The position numbers and the translations under genes are program-made. Below, in pieces: positions 16,104 through 26,262 of a DNA stretch of 46,579 nt. The notes beneath the pieces are model-generated. The model worked only from the letters and a program-made list of their open reading frames with translations. It had not been told where the DNA came from and did no database searches. The stretch comes from Thermodesulfovibrionales bacterium (GTDB lineage Bacteria > Nitrospirota > Thermodesulfovibrionia > Thermodesulfovibrionales > Dissulfurispiraceae): positions 1 through 46,579 of the forward strand of contig JASEGS010000013.1 in assembly GCA_030017995.1 (NCBI GenBank), read 5' to 3'. Every line of letters begins with the position of its first letter. The stretch's first letter is position 1.

Positions 16104-17494
16104 TAATAAACTTCCTCTTCAGCATTAAAAGATACATCAGTAAAATCAACAAATCTTGTATAGTTTGCAAGATATGTGAGTTTCACTGTATCAGTGGGGC
16201 CGTTCCTCTGTTTTGCAATAATCACCTCGGCCTTGCCTCTGTTGGAAGGATTATTCCTATTATAAATCTCATCTCTGTAAAGAAAGATAATCACGTCCGC
16301 ATCCTGTTCGATGGCTCCGGACTCCCTGAGGTCAGCAAGAGTAGGTCTCTTGTCACCCCTCTGCTCCACTGCTCTGTTTAACTGACTCAAGGCAATAACC
16401 GGAACCTTTAATTCCTTTGAAAGAGCCTTCAAAGACCTTGAGATTTCTGATATCTCCTGTTCCCTGCGCTCAAAATCTCCCCTGCCCCTCATAAGCTGAA
16501 GATAGTCAACTATTATAAGGCTTAACCCTCCGTGCTCCATCTTCAGTCTCCTCGCCTTTGCCCTTACCTCTAAAACAGTAATGGCTGCCGAGTCGTCTAT
16601 AAATATAGGGGCATCTGCAAGCCTGCCGGCTGCATTTGTCAATTTTGGCCAATCCTGCTTGCTTATAAACCCCTTCCGCACATGAGATGAGTCAACCATA
16701 CTTTCTGCGCAAAGCATTCTAAGGGCCAATTGCTCCTTTGCCATTTCAAGACTGAATACAGCCACAGGCTCTTTTAACTCAATGGCAACATGCTGGGCTA
16801 TATTCAGGGCAAATGCCGTCTTCCCCATACCGGGCCTGCCGCCTATTATTATCAGGTCACAGGGCTGAAACCCGGATGTCAACTCATCAATATCCTTAAA
16901 GCCGGAAGGCACGCCGGTTATAGCCTCCTTTTTATTATAAAGATGTTCTATCATCTTAAAGGTATCTTTGATGATATTTTTAAGGCGTGAAAAGGAGATC
17001 TTGGTTCTTTTATCGGCTATATCAAAGATCAATTTTTCAGCATGATCCACCATCTCATCTGCATCACGGCTCTCTTCATATACCTCTGATACAATCTGTG
17101 TGGCAGTCCTTATCAACGACCTCAGCAGTGCCTTCTCCCTCACTATCCTGGCATGATACCGTATGTTTGCGGATGTAGGGATATTATTTGCAAGGTTTGA
17201 CAGATAGGAGATACCGCCTACGGCATCGAGTTCATTGTTCTTTCTCAGATGATCAGTTAATGTCACTATATCAATGGGCTCATTTTTCTCGAAGAGATCA
17301 ATAATAGCATCATACAAACGCCTGTGACTTTCTTTATAAAAATCATCTTGCGTTAAAATTTCGAGGGCCTTTGGAAGGGACTCATTGTCAAGAATAATCG
17401 CTCCGAGGACAGACTGCTCTGCCTCTATATTCTGTGGTGGAAGTCTGTCAATGCTCAGGTCAAGCCCCTTCAATGTTTGCTCCTTATCAATCAT
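16103..17494 (-). CDS. dnaB: Replicative DNA helicase
   Basis: DnaB is the hexameric helicase of the replication fork. The 463-aa product has the N-terminal primase-interacting domain (PQNIEAEQSVLGAIILD), the linker, and a RecA-like ATPase with Walker A GGRPGMGKTAF, Walker B LIIVDYLQLM and the C-terminal arginine-finger region. No intein is present. It follows rplI directly, the classic rplI-dnaB order, and its stop overlaps the next gene start. Confidence 0.97.
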   Translation of the reverse strand: MIDKEQTLKGLDLSIDRLPPQNIEAEQSVLGAIILDNESLPKALEILTQDDFYKESHRRLYDAIIDLFEKNEPIDIVTLTDHLRKNNELDAVGGISYLSNLANNIPTSANIRYHARIVREKALLRSLIRTATQIVSEVYEESRDADEMVDHAEKLIFDIADKRTKISFSRLKNIIKDTFKMIEHLYNKKEAITGVPSGFKDIDELTSGFQPCDLIIIGGRPGMGKTAFALNIAQHVAIELKEPVAVFSLEMAKEQLALRMLCAESMVDSSHVRKGFISKQDWPKLTNAAGRLADAPIFIDDSAAITVLEVRAKARRLKMEHGGLSLIIVDYLQLMRGRGDFERREQEISEISRSLKALSKELKVPVIALSQLNRAVEQRGDKRPTLADLRESGAIEQDADVIIFLYRDEIYNRNNPSNRGKAEVIIAKQRNGPTDTVKLTYLANYTRFVDFTDVSFNAEEEVY

Positions 17495-17938
17495 TTACTC
17501 GCTAACCACTTTAATCTTAAGATCCGTTGTAACATCCTGATGGATTTTTATATTAACAATATGATCCCCAAGCCTCTTTATAGGTTCTCCTATATAAATT
17601 TTTCTCTTATCAATATCCAGTCCTTCTTTCTTCAGAGCATCTGCAATATCCATGGCTGTAACAGAACCGAAAAGCCTTTCCTCTTCTCCTGCCTTAGCTT
17701 TAATTGTAATGGTCATCGCTGAAATTCTTGACGCCAGACCATCTGCGCTTAACTTTACCTTTTTGGCAAGCTCTTGTATCTTTCTCTTCTCATGCTCCAG
17801 AGCCTTAAGATTTTTTGGATTTGCCTCAATGGCAAGTCCTTTTGGTATTAGAAAATTCCTTGCATAACCCTCTTTAACATTTACCATATCGCCCATGCGG
17901 CCAAGGCTTTTAATATCTTCTCTAAGAATAATCTGCAT
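17495..17938 (-). CDS. rplI: 50S ribosomal protein L9
   Basis: L9 binds 23S rRNA and stabilises the L1 stalk region. The 147-aa product has the N-terminal RNA-binding domain with the signature GDMVNVKEGYARNFLIPKGLA, a long central helix and the C-terminal domain. GAAAGGAGAG precedes the ATG. It sits immediately upstream of dnaB in transcription; rpsF, rpsR and ssb, which often precede it, are absent. Confidence 0.97.
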   Translation of the reverse strand: MQIILREDIKSLGRMGDMVNVKEGYARNFLIPKGLAIEANPKNLKALEHEKRKIQELAKKVKLSADGLASRISAMTITIKAKAGEEERLFGSVTAMDIADALKKEGLDIDKRKIYIGEPIKRLGDHIVNIKIHQDVTTDLKIKVVSE

Positions 17939-17974
17939 ATAAAACTCTCCTTTCGACTCGATTTTTTTATGTAG

Positions 17975-17989
17975 ATTAGTATAACTAAT
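17975..17989 (-). promoter_or_regulatory. Palindromic promoter region of rplI-dnaB
   Basis: An inverted repeat ATTAGT/ACTAAT with a 3-nt centre spans a -10-like TATACT (17978-17983 on the minus strand), about 40 nt upstream of rplI. It could be the core promoter with an overlapping operator. No good -35 is evident. Confidence 0.4.
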
Positions 17990-18003
17990 TACGCTGGAAA
18001 ATG

Positions 18004-18810
18004 TTAATCCGACCTCTGCCTTACAACCTCATACAAACATATGGAAGCAGCCATTGCAACATTCAGGCTCTCTGCCTTGCCGATGATCGGTATCTTAAAA
18101 ACAGCCGCTGCATTTTTTAGCATGGGCTCACTGACACCATGCGCCTCATTCCCAAAGGCAATTGCAACAGGCTGTCTGAAGTCAGATTCATAAATCAATG
18201 CCTTAGCATGTGCATCAGATGAATATAACCTGATATTTCGATCTCTCAGATATCCAATGAGCGCATCAATCTCAGAATAAACAATAGGAATATTAAAAAG
18301 ACTTCCGGCAGTCGCCCTTATAGTTTTTGGCATAAATACATCACATGTGCCCGGAAGGATTATCACAGCATCCGCGCCAGCTACATCAGATATCCTTATA
18401 ATCGCTCCTAAATTCCCCGGGTCCTGAATCCCATCACAGATAGCAAGCGAGGGAACATCTCTAAACCTGATTTCTTCGAGACCAATCGGTTTGATGGACA
18501 CTGTAGCAATAATCCCCTGCGGGGTCTCTGTATCAGCGAGTCTTGAAAGAATGTGTTTAGAAGTCTCTATGAGTTGGATATCTCTCTTTGAAATCTGCCT
18601 TAAAAGCCTCTGTCCCTCTTTTTTTGATAAAAATCCCTCTGTAAAAAATACTCTTTTTATTTCCACACTTGAGGCTGCTAATGCCGCCTCAAGGAGATGC
18701 TGCCCTTCTATCAGAAAAGCCTCGTGCCTATATCGCATGCGCTTCTCTTTAATTTTCAACGTCTCTTTGATTAAGGGATTTGCCGGGCTTGTAATTTTAA
18801 TAAATCTCAT
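18004..18810 (-). CDS. TrmH/SpoU-family RNA 2'-O-methyltransferase
   Basis: This is a SPOUT-class SAM-dependent methyltransferase acting on rRNA or tRNA ribose. An N-terminal substrate-binding domain (about 1-95, with FLIEGQHLLEAAL) is followed by the knotted catalytic domain with the three SpoU motifs: DGIQDPGNLGAIIRISDVAG, AIAFGNEAHGVS and IPIIGKAESLNVAMA. This domain order matches the 23S rRNA methyltransferase RlmB/TsnR group; the exact target cannot be read from the sequence. It overlaps the upstream site-2 protease gene by four bases. Confidence 0.9.
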   Translation of the reverse strand: MRFIKITSPANPLIKETLKIKEKRMRYRHEAFLIEGQHLLEAALAASSVEIKRVFFTEGFLSKKEGQRLLRQISKRDIQLIETSKHILSRLADTETPQGIIATVSIKPIGLEEIRFRDVPSLAICDGIQDPGNLGAIIRISDVAGADAVIILPGTCDVFMPKTIRATAGSLFNIPIVYSEIDALIGYLRDRNIRLYSSDAHAKALIYESDFRQPVAIAFGNEAHGVSEPMLKNAAAVFKIPIIGKAESLNVAMAASICLYEVVRQRSD

Positions 18811-19643
18811 AATGCTATCTTAAAAGGCGACGGGATGAAGGTAATGACAAAAATGATAAAGGCCATGATTCCTATAAGCCTCCTCTTTGGATCAAGAGGC
18901 GATTCCCAATAAAGCACAGGCGGATGCTTGATGCCAAGTATAAGCATCAAAACAGCCCATAATACCCACCCCTCCCAGTAAAAGCCCAGTATCGCAAGAA
19001 CTACAACAAGGACTATTGACACATGCCTGTGTCTCTCTCTAAGAATAGCGAATGCCACATGCCCGCCGTCGAGCTGGCCTATTGGTATGAGATTTAGAGA
19101 TGTAACAAAAAGACCAATCCATCCGGCAAAGGCAACGGGATGAAGAAGGATGTCATGTTTATCAGGTGTAATACCAATCACGATCTTAGATAAAAATGAG
19201 AATAAAATTGAGTCGCCAAGCGTCAATGCGCCTTCACCTGCCGGCGGCATAAAGACTATTTCTGACATGCTGAGCCCTATAATGCTTGCAAACACTGATA
19301 TGATAAAACCTGCTATCGGTCCTGATGCCCCGATGTCTATGAGCGCCTTCCTCGTGATTATAGGAGACTTCATTTTTATAAAGGCGCCGAATGTGCCTAT
19401 AAAGGAAGGAGCCGGGATAAAATATGGGAGCGTAGCCTTTGTATGATGTTTCTTTGACGCAATGTAATGGGACAATTCATGGCACAGCAGTATAGTCATC
19501 AATGTCCCGGCAAAGGGCAGTCCTTCCCATATCCTATGAGGCTCTGCAATGATATTGATGCCTTTTTGGAGCGCACCGGCAGCAAGAGTTGTAAGGAATG
19601 TTATTATGAACAATACAATATGGAGATGTGGAATCCTTTTCAT
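18807..19643 (-). CDS. Site-2 protease family (M50) membrane metalloprotease
   Basis: This is an intramembrane zinc protease. The 278-aa product has the zinc motif HELSH in the second membrane segment and the third ligand in NLIPIGQLDGGH. About seven hydrophobic segments are seen. There is no PDZ domain, so it resembles the compact archaeal/bacterial type rather than RseP. The start codon overlaps the rimO stop by four bases (ATGA) within a 7-bp repeat, and no Shine-Dalgarno is visible, so it probably depends on coupled translation. Its substrate is unknown. Confidence 0.9.
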   Translation of the reverse strand: MKRIPHLHIVLFIITFLTTLAAGALQKGINIIAEPHRIWEGLPFAGTLMTILLCHELSHYIASKKHHTKATLPYFIPAPSFIGTFGAFIKMKSPIITRKALIDIGASGPIAGFIISVFASIIGLSMSEIVFMPPAGEGALTLGDSILFSFLSKIVIGITPDKHDILLHPVAFAGWIGLFVTSLNLIPIGQLDGGHVAFAILRERHRHVSIVLVVVLAILGFYWEGWVLWAVLMLILGIKHPPVLYWESPLDPKRRLIGIMAFIIFVITFIPSPFKIAL

Positions 19644-21031
19644 TTCTGATTTCTGATTTCTGATTTCTGATTTGATTTTAAATCTGCAATCTGCAATCCA
19701 AAATCATCAATCAGTTTCCCTTTCAGGTCATAATCATAGGCATCAATAATCTCAACATTCACAACATCTCCAATCTTAATTTTTTCATCTGTCTTCTGTC
19801 CTCTGTCCTCTGCCCTCTGAATAATCACTACTCCGTCTATCTCAGGCGCATGAGAATAGAGCCGGGCAATGGCTACATCTTCATCTATCTCATCAACAAT
19901 TGCCGGATATCCCTTGCCTATAAGTTCTTTGTTCTTTTCAAGAGATATAGCTGCCTGCCTTCTCATTATCTCATCGAGCCTTCTGTCTTTCACCTTCTCT
20001 GGAACCTGTCCCTTGAGCTTGGCAGCAGCCGTGCCTTCTTCCTTTGAATACTTGAAAACTCCGAGCCTGTCAAACCTTATTTCTTCTATAAAATCAACAA
20101 GGCCGTTAAAGTCTTCCTCTGTTTCTCCTGGGAAGCCGACAATGAATGTCGTCCTGAGCGCAACTCCTGGAATGATTTTTCTTATTTTTCTTACCAGCTT
20201 GATATATTCCTTCCGCGTGCCCCTTCTTCCCATGAGTCTCAAGATTTTATCCTCTGAATGTTGCAGAGGAATGTCGAGATATTTCTGTACCTTTGGCTCG
20301 TTCGCTATAAATTGCAACAATTCATCTGTTATTTCTGTCGGATAGAGATAAAGAAGACGAATGTAGAAATCTCCATCGATTGATGTCAAACCTTTCAACA
20401 GAGATATGAGATTATGTCCTTCAGATTCCTTTCCATAATTTGTAATATCCTGAGCTACAAGTATCAATTCCCTTACGCCGCTCTTTACATAGCCCTCAGC
20501 TTCTTTTAATATTTCTTCATATTTAATGCTCCTGAACCTGCCTCTGATGGATGGTATAACGCAGAATGTGCATTTTTTATTGCAACCTTCTGCGATCTTG
20601 AGATAAGCGTAAGAAGATCGTGGACTCGGGAGCTTGAAAGTTCCGCTAAGGAGGTCTTTCCTTTCCTCACTTACAAACTTCTGCTCTTCTGCTCTTTTGC
20701 AATATCCTATAATCTTTTCTTCTTCACCAACTCCAAAGATGCTGTCAATCTCTGGGATCTCTTTAATAAGCTCATCCCTGTAACGCTGTGCGAGACAGCC
20801 GAAGACAATGAGTTTCTTGCCTCCTGCTTTCAATTTTGCAAGGTTCAATATCTCTTCTACGGACTCTTCCTTAGCAGCCTTTATAAACCCGCATGTATTT
20901 ATAATAATAATATCGGCATCGTTGGGGTCATCCACATGGACAAAGCCTTCAGATTCAAATCTTGTAGTCAGATGGGTCGAATCCACCTGATTCTTTGGAC
21001 AGCCGAGGGTTGTGATATTTATCTTAATCAT
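19640..21031 (-). CDS. rimO: Ribosomal protein S12 methylthiotransferase RimO
   Basis: RimO is a radical-SAM enzyme with two [4Fe-4S] clusters that methylthiolates Asp88 of ribosomal protein S12. The N-terminal UPF0004 domain begins INITTLGCPKNQVDS, its other cluster Cys are in NTCGF and FGCLAQ, and the radical-SAM site is CNKKCTFCVIP. A C-terminal TRAM domain follows. An extra segment around QRAEDRGQKTDEK inside the TRAM region and the final ~15 residues (including SNQKSEIRNQK) derive from 7-bp repeats. It overlaps DUF2062 by four bases. Confidence 0.95.
   Translation of the reverse strand: MIKINITTLGCPKNQVDSTHLTTRFESEGFVHVDDPNDADIIIINTCGFIKAAKEESVEEILNLAKLKAGGKKLIVFGCLAQRYRDELIKEIPEIDSIFGVGEEEKIIGYCKRAEEQKFVSEERKDLLSGTFKLPSPRSSYAYLKIAEGCNKKCTFCVIPSIRGRFRSIKYEEILKEAEGYVKSGVRELILVAQDITNYGKESEGHNLISLLKGLTSIDGDFYIRLLYLYPTEITDELLQFIANEPKVQKYLDIPLQHSEDKILRLMGRRGTRKEYIKLVRKIRKIIPGVALRTTFIVGFPGETEEDFNGLVDFIEEIRFDRLGVFKYSKEEGTAAAKLKGQVPEKVKDRRLDEIMRRQAAISLEKNKELIGKGYPAIVDEIDEDVAIARLYSHAPEIDGVVIIQRAEDRGQKTDEKIKIGDVVNVEIIDAYDYDLKGKLIDDFGLQIADLKSNQKSEIRNQK
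19643..19699. repeat. 7-bp tandem repeats at the rimO/site-2 protease junction
   Basis: About four copies of TTCTGAT (19643-19673) are followed by ATCTGCA heptads (19682-19698). They encode the last residues of RimO and contain the overlapping start codon of the protease gene. Confidence 0.88.
19789..19820. repeat. 7-bp tandem repeat inside rimO
   Basis: Copies of a CTCTGTC-like heptad are read in frame to give the RAEDRGQKTD insertion in the TRAM domain of RimO. Confidence 0.8.
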
Positions 21032-21453
21032 TTTCTGCTTCTTGCCGCATGATATATTATTATATATCCTGCCACTGCAGAGAAAAATCCGAGGAGTGTT
21101 GTTCCAAAAACAAAGGGCAACAAAAGCGGTTTCATTTCTTTCAGAAGGTACGTAAGACTAATATCATTCCAGTTAATATTGGGCATTATTCTGCTTATAC
21201 CAAGAATCTTTGCCCCTACCCATGTGGCAAATGTATATATGGGAACAATAGTCCATGGATTTGTTATATAAACACCTATTATTGTTACAAATTTATTAAG
21301 CCTGAAAATCCATGCAGCAGCAATTCCAAGCACTGTATGCAGCCCTAAAATAGGAGACATGCCGATAAAGATACCCACTGCAAAGGATATAGCTATCTTT
21401 TTGGGAGAATCATTGATACTGATAACTTCCCGAAGTTTATCGCGCAGAGCCAA
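21028..21453 (-). CDS. DUF2062 membrane protein
   Basis: The 141-aa protein has three hydrophobic segments. The DUF2062 pattern is seen in SPKKIAISFAVGIFIGMSPILGLHT and NPWTIVPIYTFATWVGAKILG. Members are found in many Gram-negative bacteria, sometimes fused to glycosyltransferases, and lack an assigned function. It overlaps thiL by 17 bases upstream and rimO by four downstream, so it is embedded in the operon. Confidence 0.85.
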   Translation of the reverse strand: MALRDKLREVISINDSPKKIAISFAVGIFIGMSPILGLHTVLGIAAAWIFRLNKFVTIIGVYITNPWTIVPIYTFATWVGAKILGISRIMPNINWNDISLTYLLKEMKPLLLPFVFGTTLLGFFSAVAGYIIIYHAARSRK

Positions 21454-22489
21454 AGTGCTGATACCCCTCTGCCTTCATAGGCTGTTCCATGCCATTTTCA
21501 TCCACCACAATTCTATCTCTTTCTATTATCTCGCCTATGCAGGTCAATCTTAATTCGCAATTCTCAACTTGTAATTCGCAATCAGGCGGCATAGTGAATA
21601 ACAATTCATAGTCCTCGCCGCCCGATACTGCAAGATGAAACGGATCCAATTTCATAATTTCAGCAGTACGTCTCATCTCATCGGATATTGGTATTTTATT
21701 AAGATAAACCTTTGCTCCCACATTGCTCTCATCGCATATCCTGAATAGATCTATAAACAGGCCGTCGCTTATATCTATCATTGATGTGGCATGTTTTGCC
21801 ATTTCAGCAGAATCCCTCGCAATCGGCATGAGATGCCTCATGAGAAGCGGCTCCGCAATGTTCCAGTTCAGAGTTATGAGTTCAGAGTTATGAGTTAAAA
21901 ACACACTCTCAGTTCCTAACTCTGAACTCCTGACTTTTTCTCTCGACTCATCTGTAAGTCGTTGCAGAAGAGCAAATCCACATGCTGAATCTCCGAGAGT
22001 TCCTGTTACATATATTTTATCTCCCACAGAAGCCCCGCCCCTTCTGACTATCCTGTCTCCTGTGCCAATTACCGTTGCAGAGATTACCATGTCATTTCTT
22101 GCTGCACAAAGATCTCCCCCCAGCAAGCTCATTCCGTACATATTAATTGCATCCGAGACTCCCCTGAACAATTCCCAAAAAAATTCCTCATCCGCATCCT
22201 TTTTCATGGCAATGTCAAGAAGGAGATATCGCGATTTCCCGCCCATTGCCATAATATCGCTTACATTGATAGAGACCAGTTTAAAACCGAGGTGAAACGG
22301 AGGGATAAAATTCAGGTCAAAATGAACTCCCTCGTTCATCATATCTGTAGTGACAAGGATTTTCTCCCCTTGGGGGGCAAGGACAGCAGCGTCATCACCA
22401 ATACCGATTATGATATTGCTGTTTTCCGAACTAAACCTTTTTCTTACTTCTTTTAGAAGGCTTAATTCTCCTATTTGATGAAGTTTCAC
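21437..22489 (-). CDS. thiL: Thiamine-monophosphate kinase
   Basis: ThiL phosphorylates thiamine monophosphate to the active diphosphate. The family pattern is present: [13 protein letters not shown] at the start, [33 protein letters not shown]-like [13 protein letters not shown], and ISGGEDYEL-like [11 protein letters not shown]. It starts with GTG inside the 3' end of lon (59-nt overlap). Two insertions relative to the usual protein are encoded by repeat tracts: one near [17 protein letters not shown] (21866-21934) and one near [12 protein letters not shown] close to the C-terminus. Confidence 0.93.
   Translation of the reverse strand: MKLHQIGELSLLKEVRKRFSSENSNIIIGIGDDAAVLAPQGEKILVTTDMMNEGVHFDLNFIPPFHLGFKLVSINVSDIMAMGGKSRYLLLDIAMKKDADEEFFWELFRGVSDAINMYGMSLLGGDLCAARNDMVISATVIGTGDRIVRRGGASVGDKIYVTGTLGDSACGFALLQRLTDESREKVRSSELGTESVFLTHNSELITLNWNIAEPLLMRHLMPIARDSAEMAKHATSMIDISDGLFIDLFRICDESNVGAKVYLNKIPISDEMRRTAEIMKLDPFHLAVSGGEDYELLFTMPPDCELQVENCELRLTCIGEIIERDRIVVDENGMEQPMKAEGYQHFGSAR
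21548..21585. repeat. Short direct-repeat tract near the 3' end of thiL
   Basis: Two copies of an AATTCGCAATT-like unit, spaced by about 21 bp, encode a [12 protein letters not shown]-type insertion. Twenty-one is three heptads, as in the other arrays. Confidence 0.6.
21866..21934. repeat. 7/14-bp repeat tract inside thiL
   Basis: GAGTTCAGAGTTAT is repeated (two related heptads), followed by an inverted, degenerate copy (CTAACTCTGAACTC). Together the arms could pair as a hairpin. The tract is translated in frame in thiL. Confidence 0.75.
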
Positions 22490-24920
22490 TTTTACCCTTT
22501 TTTATTCCGGAATGGGCTTCTTTGCCCTTGTGACCATTGTTTCTCTTTTCGAAGTCCTCTTTTCTCTTTCTGTTGTTTAACAGGGACTCTTTCAAAACAT
22601 TGTCCATGGTCTCTGCAAAGACAAAATGCATGCCCTCTTTGACATATTTGGGAAGATCCTCCAGATCCTTTTTATTCCTGTGCGGTATAATGACCGTCTT
22701 TATTCTCATTCTCTTTGCAGCTAACACCTTCTCTTTTAATCCACCTATAGGGAGGACTCTGCCCCTCAATGTTACCTCTCCTGTCATGGCAACATCCTTC
22801 CTTACGGGCATCCCTGTAAAAACAGATGCTATGGCTGATGCCATTGTTATACCCGCAGAAGGCCCGTCTTTGGGGATTGCTCCTGCCGGCACATGGATAT
22901 GCAGATCAGCATTAAAGAATGCATCCTCGCTTATATTAAGTTCCCTTGCCTGTGACTTCACATAACTCAGCGCAGCCTGAGCAGACTCCTTCATTACGTC
23001 GCCCAACTGTCCTGTGAGTGTCAGATTCCCCTTGCCCTTCATAACTGTCGCTTCCACATATATAACATCACCGCCTGCCTCTGTCCATGCAAGTCCAGTA
23101 GCGACGCCTATCTCGTTCTTTTTCATCTCCTCTTCAGGCAGGTATTTAGGGACGCCAAGGTATTTGTGGGCATTGTTAGAAGTGATTTTAAATTTCTCGT
23201 TTTTCCCTTCTGCAACCTCCCTGGCAACCTTTCTGCACAGATTGGCTATTTCTCTTTCAAGATTTCTCACGCCCGCTTCCCTTGTATAATGAGATATTAT
23301 CTGACGAACAGCGGATTCACTGATATTTAGTATCTTCGTGGTTATGCCATGTTCATCCAACTGCTTTGGAATGAGGTATTTTCTTGCTATCTCCAGCTTT
23401 TCCTCTTCTGTGTACCCTGAAAGGTATAGAATCTCCATCCTATCCCTTAAAGGGCTTGGTATTGTGTCCGATAGATTCCCTGTTGTTATAAACATCACAT
23501 TTGACAGGTCAAAAGGAACCGCCAGGTAATGATCCATAAATGAATTATTCTGCTCAGGGTCAAGAACTTCAAGCAGTGCTGAAGACGGGTCTCCTCTGAA
23601 GTCCTTGCCGATCTTATCTATTTCATCAAGCATTATAACTGGATTATTTGTGCCAGCCTGTTTTATCCCCTGAATTATTCTTCCGGGCAAAGCGCCTACA
23701 TATGTCCTTCTATGCCCCCTTATCTCTGCCTCGTCTCTTACACCTCCGAGGGACATCCGAACAAATTCCCTGCTTAAAGACCGTGCTATAGAACGGCCCA
23801 GCGATGTCTTGCCTACACCCGGAGGTCCGATGAAACATAATATAGGGCCTTTCATCTTCTCTTTCAACTTTCTGACACTCAGGTACTCCAGTATCCTTTC
23901 CTTAACCTTCTCAAGGTCATAATGGTCATCATTAAGCACCTTCTCAGCAAGCTTTATGTCCAGCTGGTCTTTGGTGCCTTTTGACCATGGCAGTTCTGTA
24001 AGCCATTCAAGATATGTCCTTATCGTTCCTGCCTCTGCGCTGTCAGGGTGCATCTTCTCAATACGCCTTAACTGTTTTTCGGCCTCTTTCATGACCTTTT
24101 CCGGCATCTTTGCTTCTTCTATCTTTTTCTTGAATTCCCTTATCTCTTCAGCGCGCTCATCTATGTCACCAAGTTCCCTCTGTATTGCCTTTAATTGTTC
24201 ACGCAGAAAGTATTCTCTCTGGGTTTTATCTATCTCTCCCCTTGCCTCTGTCTGTATTTTCTGCTGGATGGTGAGCAACTGCACCTCTCTTGCAAGCACT
24301 TCGCCCACCTTTTTTAGTCTTTCTATAGGATCCTGTAGCTCAAGGATTTCTTGCGCCTGATCTGTTTTTAATCCAAGGTTAGATGCTATAAGGTCAGCAA
24401 GTCTGCCCGGGTCATCGATGTTCTCTATAACCACTATCACATCCGGCAATATAGTCTTTCCCAGAGACACTGCCTTGTCCATTTGTTCCTTGACATTTCT
24501 CACCAATGCTTCGTTCTCAATGGTCATCTCCACAGGCTTCTCTTCAGGTATCTTTTCTATTTCAGCCATGAAGAACGGCTCCTGCTGGGCAATTTTCAGA
24601 ATCTTTGCCTTACTTAATCCCTGAACAAGCACTTTAACACGGCCATCCGGAAGCTTCAGCATCCTCATTATCATACAAACTGTCCCTGTGGAATACAGGT
24701 CATTCGGCGTCGGCGACTCTATAGTCATGTCTCTCTGAGAGAGCAGCAGGATCATTCGATTTGTGTTAAGAGAATGGTCTATGGCCTTCACTGACACGTC
24801 CCTTCCGACAAACAGCGGAAGTATCATGTATGGAAAGACAACTATATCTCTCGCAGGCAATACAGGCAAAACATCAGGAATCTCTATTTGTTCTTTATCG
24901 TTGTTTTTATTGGCATCCAT
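22431..24920 (-). CDS. lon: ATP-dependent protease La (Lon)
   Basis: Lon is a AAA+ serine protease that removes damaged and regulatory proteins. It has the N-terminal LON substrate domain ([24 protein letters not shown]), coiled coil, Walker [12 protein letters not shown], Walker [10 protein letters not shown], and the proteolytic domain with catalytic Ser in [10 protein letters not shown] and Lys in [13 protein letters not shown] chose ATG 24920, since GGAGG lies eight bases upstream; the ATG at 24935 contains that site. The last ~40 residues are a Lys/Arg/Ser-rich tail, partly encoded in the thiL overlap. A second hsp20 lies just upstream, suggesting a protein-quality operon. Confidence 0.97.
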   Translation of the reverse strand: MDANKNNDKEQIEIPDVLPVLPARDIVVFPYMILPLFVGRDVSVKAIDHSLNTNRMILLLSQRDMTIESPTPNDLYSTGTVCMIMRMLKLPDGRVKVLVQGLSKAKILKIAQQEPFFMAEIEKIPEEKPVEMTIENEALVRNVKEQMDKAVSLGKTILPDVIVVIENIDDPGRLADLIASNLGLKTDQAQEILELQDPIERLKKVGEVLAREVQLLTIQQKIQTEARGEIDKTQREYFLREQLKAIQRELGDIDERAEEIREFKKKIEEAKMPEKVMKEAEKQLRRIEKMHPDSAEAGTIRTYLEWLTELPWSKGTKDQLDIKLAEKVLNDDHYDLEKVKERILEYLSVRKLKEKMKGPILCFIGPPGVGKTSLGRSIARSLSREFVRMSLGGVRDEAEIRGHRRTYVGALPGRIIQGIKQAGTNNPVIMLDEIDKIGKDFRGDPSSALLEVLDPEQNNSFMDHYLAVPFDLSNVMFITTGNLSDTIPSPLRDRMEILYLSGYTEEEKLEIARKYLIPKQLDEHGITTKILNISESAVRQIISHYTREAGVRNLEREIANLCRKVAREVAEGKNEKFKITSNNAHKYLGVPKYLPEEEMKKNEIGVATGLAWTEAGGDVIYVEATVMKGKGNLTLTGQLGDVMKESAQAALSYVKSQARELNISEDAFFNADLHIHVPAGAIPKDGPSAGITMASAIASVFTGMPVRKDVAMTGEVTLRGRVLPIGGLKEKVLAAKRMRIKTVIIPHRNKKDLEDLPKYVKEGMHFVFAETMDNVLKESLLNNRKRKEDFEKRNNGHKGKEAHSGIKKGKSETSSNRRIKPSKRSKKKV

Positions 24921-24951
24921 TGTCGTTTCCTCCATATTTTAAACTCCGCCG

Positions 24952-25329
24952 CTACTTTCGCAACTCCCTCTCTATTTTGATCTTGATGAGTTTATCCTTG
25001 AGTTTCGGAAATCTTATACTCATAACTCCCTTAGCATAAAACGCCCTTCCTTCCATAGTATTTACATGCCCCGGTATTTTTAATACACGTCTGAAATTCC
25101 TTACGCCCCGCTCCATGCACACATACTTTAATACACCCGATTCATTGTTAATATTACTACCTTCAATTATAAGTAAATCCTCGTAGACCCTTATTGATAT
25201 ATTCTCAGGCTCTACGCCCGGCAGGTCAACCTCGAATACGAGTTCATCATTATTCTCATAAAGGTCTATCAGCGGCCACCTGCATGTGTCCACCTCGTAA
25301 AAGAACAGCCCTTTTAAGACATTTTTCAT
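24952..25329 (-). CDS. Hsp20 family small heat-shock protein (second copy)
   Basis: The 125-aa alpha-crystallin-type protein has PLIDLYENNDELVFEVDLPG at the start of the domain, GRAFYAKGVMSIRFPKL near its end, and a basic C-terminus. It is more divergent and shorter than the other hsp20 in this window. The start overlaps the galU stop by four bases and lon follows after ~30 nt, so chaperone and protease are probably coexpressed. Confidence 0.88.
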   Translation of the reverse strand: MKNVLKGLFFYEVDTCRWPLIDLYENNDELVFEVDLPGVEPENISIRVYEDLLIIEGSNINNESGVLKYVCMERGVRNFRRVLKIPGHVNTMEGRAFYAKGVMSIRFPKLKDKLIKIKIERELRK

Positions 25330-26195
25330 TCTGCTTTCACTTTTTCAAATAAGAACTTCTTAAAACTCTCTGATAATTCTTTATTCTTTAGCGCTAAATC
25401 AACAGTAGCCTTCAGGTATCCCAATTTATCCCCTGCATCATACCTTTTGCCTTTTATAAGGTAACCATATATTGGCATTCTCCTTACAATCTCTCTTAGT
25501 GCATCTGTAAGCTGAATCTCACCGCCAAATCCCGGCCTCTGCTTTTCAAGGATTTCGAATATATCCGGAGTTAAAATATACCGCCCGATTATAGCAAGAT
25601 TAGACGGCGCATTCCGAGGCTCCGGCTTCTCCACAAGGTCGTTTATTTTATAAACATCTCCTTCAAGGACACCATCAATAATTCCATAGCGTTGAACTTC
25701 CGCCTTCGGAACTTCCTCTAAAGCGATCACAGGACATCTCTTTTGTTCGTAAATCTTTATCATCTCTCTCAAAAGTGGATAGTCTGGGTCTATAATGTCA
25801 TCACTCAAAAGCACAGCGAAGGGTTCATCGCTGACAAAAGGCTTTACACAAAGTATAGCGTGCCCAAGCCCCAGGGCAATCCTCTGACGTATGTAAGCAA
25901 AATTTATGTGGCTTAATTTGTTGATCTCTTCAAGCAGTTTCTTTTTCCCTGTATTTTTGAGTTTTTCCTCGAGTTCAAATGCAGAGTCAAAATGGTCCTC
26001 AATAGCCCTCTTGTGTTTCCCTGTAATGATTATAAACTCCTCTATTCCGCACGATATGGACTCTTCAACCGCATACTGGATAAGCGGCTTGTCAACAATC
26101 GGCAGCATTTCTTTAGGAGATGCCTTTGTGGCCGGCAAAAATCTTGTGCCGAGACCAGCAGCAGGAAGAATAGCTTTTTTAATAGTTGTCTTCAT
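25326..26195 (-). CDS. galU: UTP-glucose-1-phosphate uridylyltransferase
   Basis: GalU makes UDP-glucose for surface glycans and other sugar nucleotides. The product (~289 aa) has the nucleotide loop KKAILPAAGLGTRFLPATKA, the KEMLPIVDKPLIQYAVEE block, LLSDDIID and the FGGEIQLTDALRE stretch. I chose ATG 26195. The frame is open for 54 further codons but that extension reads antisense through tRNA-Leu (its AELVDARDLKSLG peptide is a well-known artefact). No Shine-Dalgarno is evident. It overlaps hsp20 by four bases. Confidence 0.96.
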   Translation of the reverse strand: MKTTIKKAILPAAGLGTRFLPATKASPKEMLPIVDKPLIQYAVEESISCGIEEFIIITGKHKRAIEDHFDSAFELEEKLKNTGKKKLLEEINKLSHINFAYIRQRIALGLGHAILCVKPFVSDEPFAVLLSDDIIDPDYPLLREMIKIYEQKRCPVIALEEVPKAEVQRYGIIDGVLEGDVYKINDLVEKPEPRNAPSNLAIIGRYILTPDIFEILEKQRPGFGGEIQLTDALREIVRRMPIYGYLIKGKRYDAGDKLGYLKATVDLALKNKELSESFKKFLFEKVKAE

Positions 26196-26262
26196 TTTTG
26201 ATAATACCCAAATCCTATTTTGAATTAAAATATCCCTTACTCCACCACTCCAGCACCTCTTT

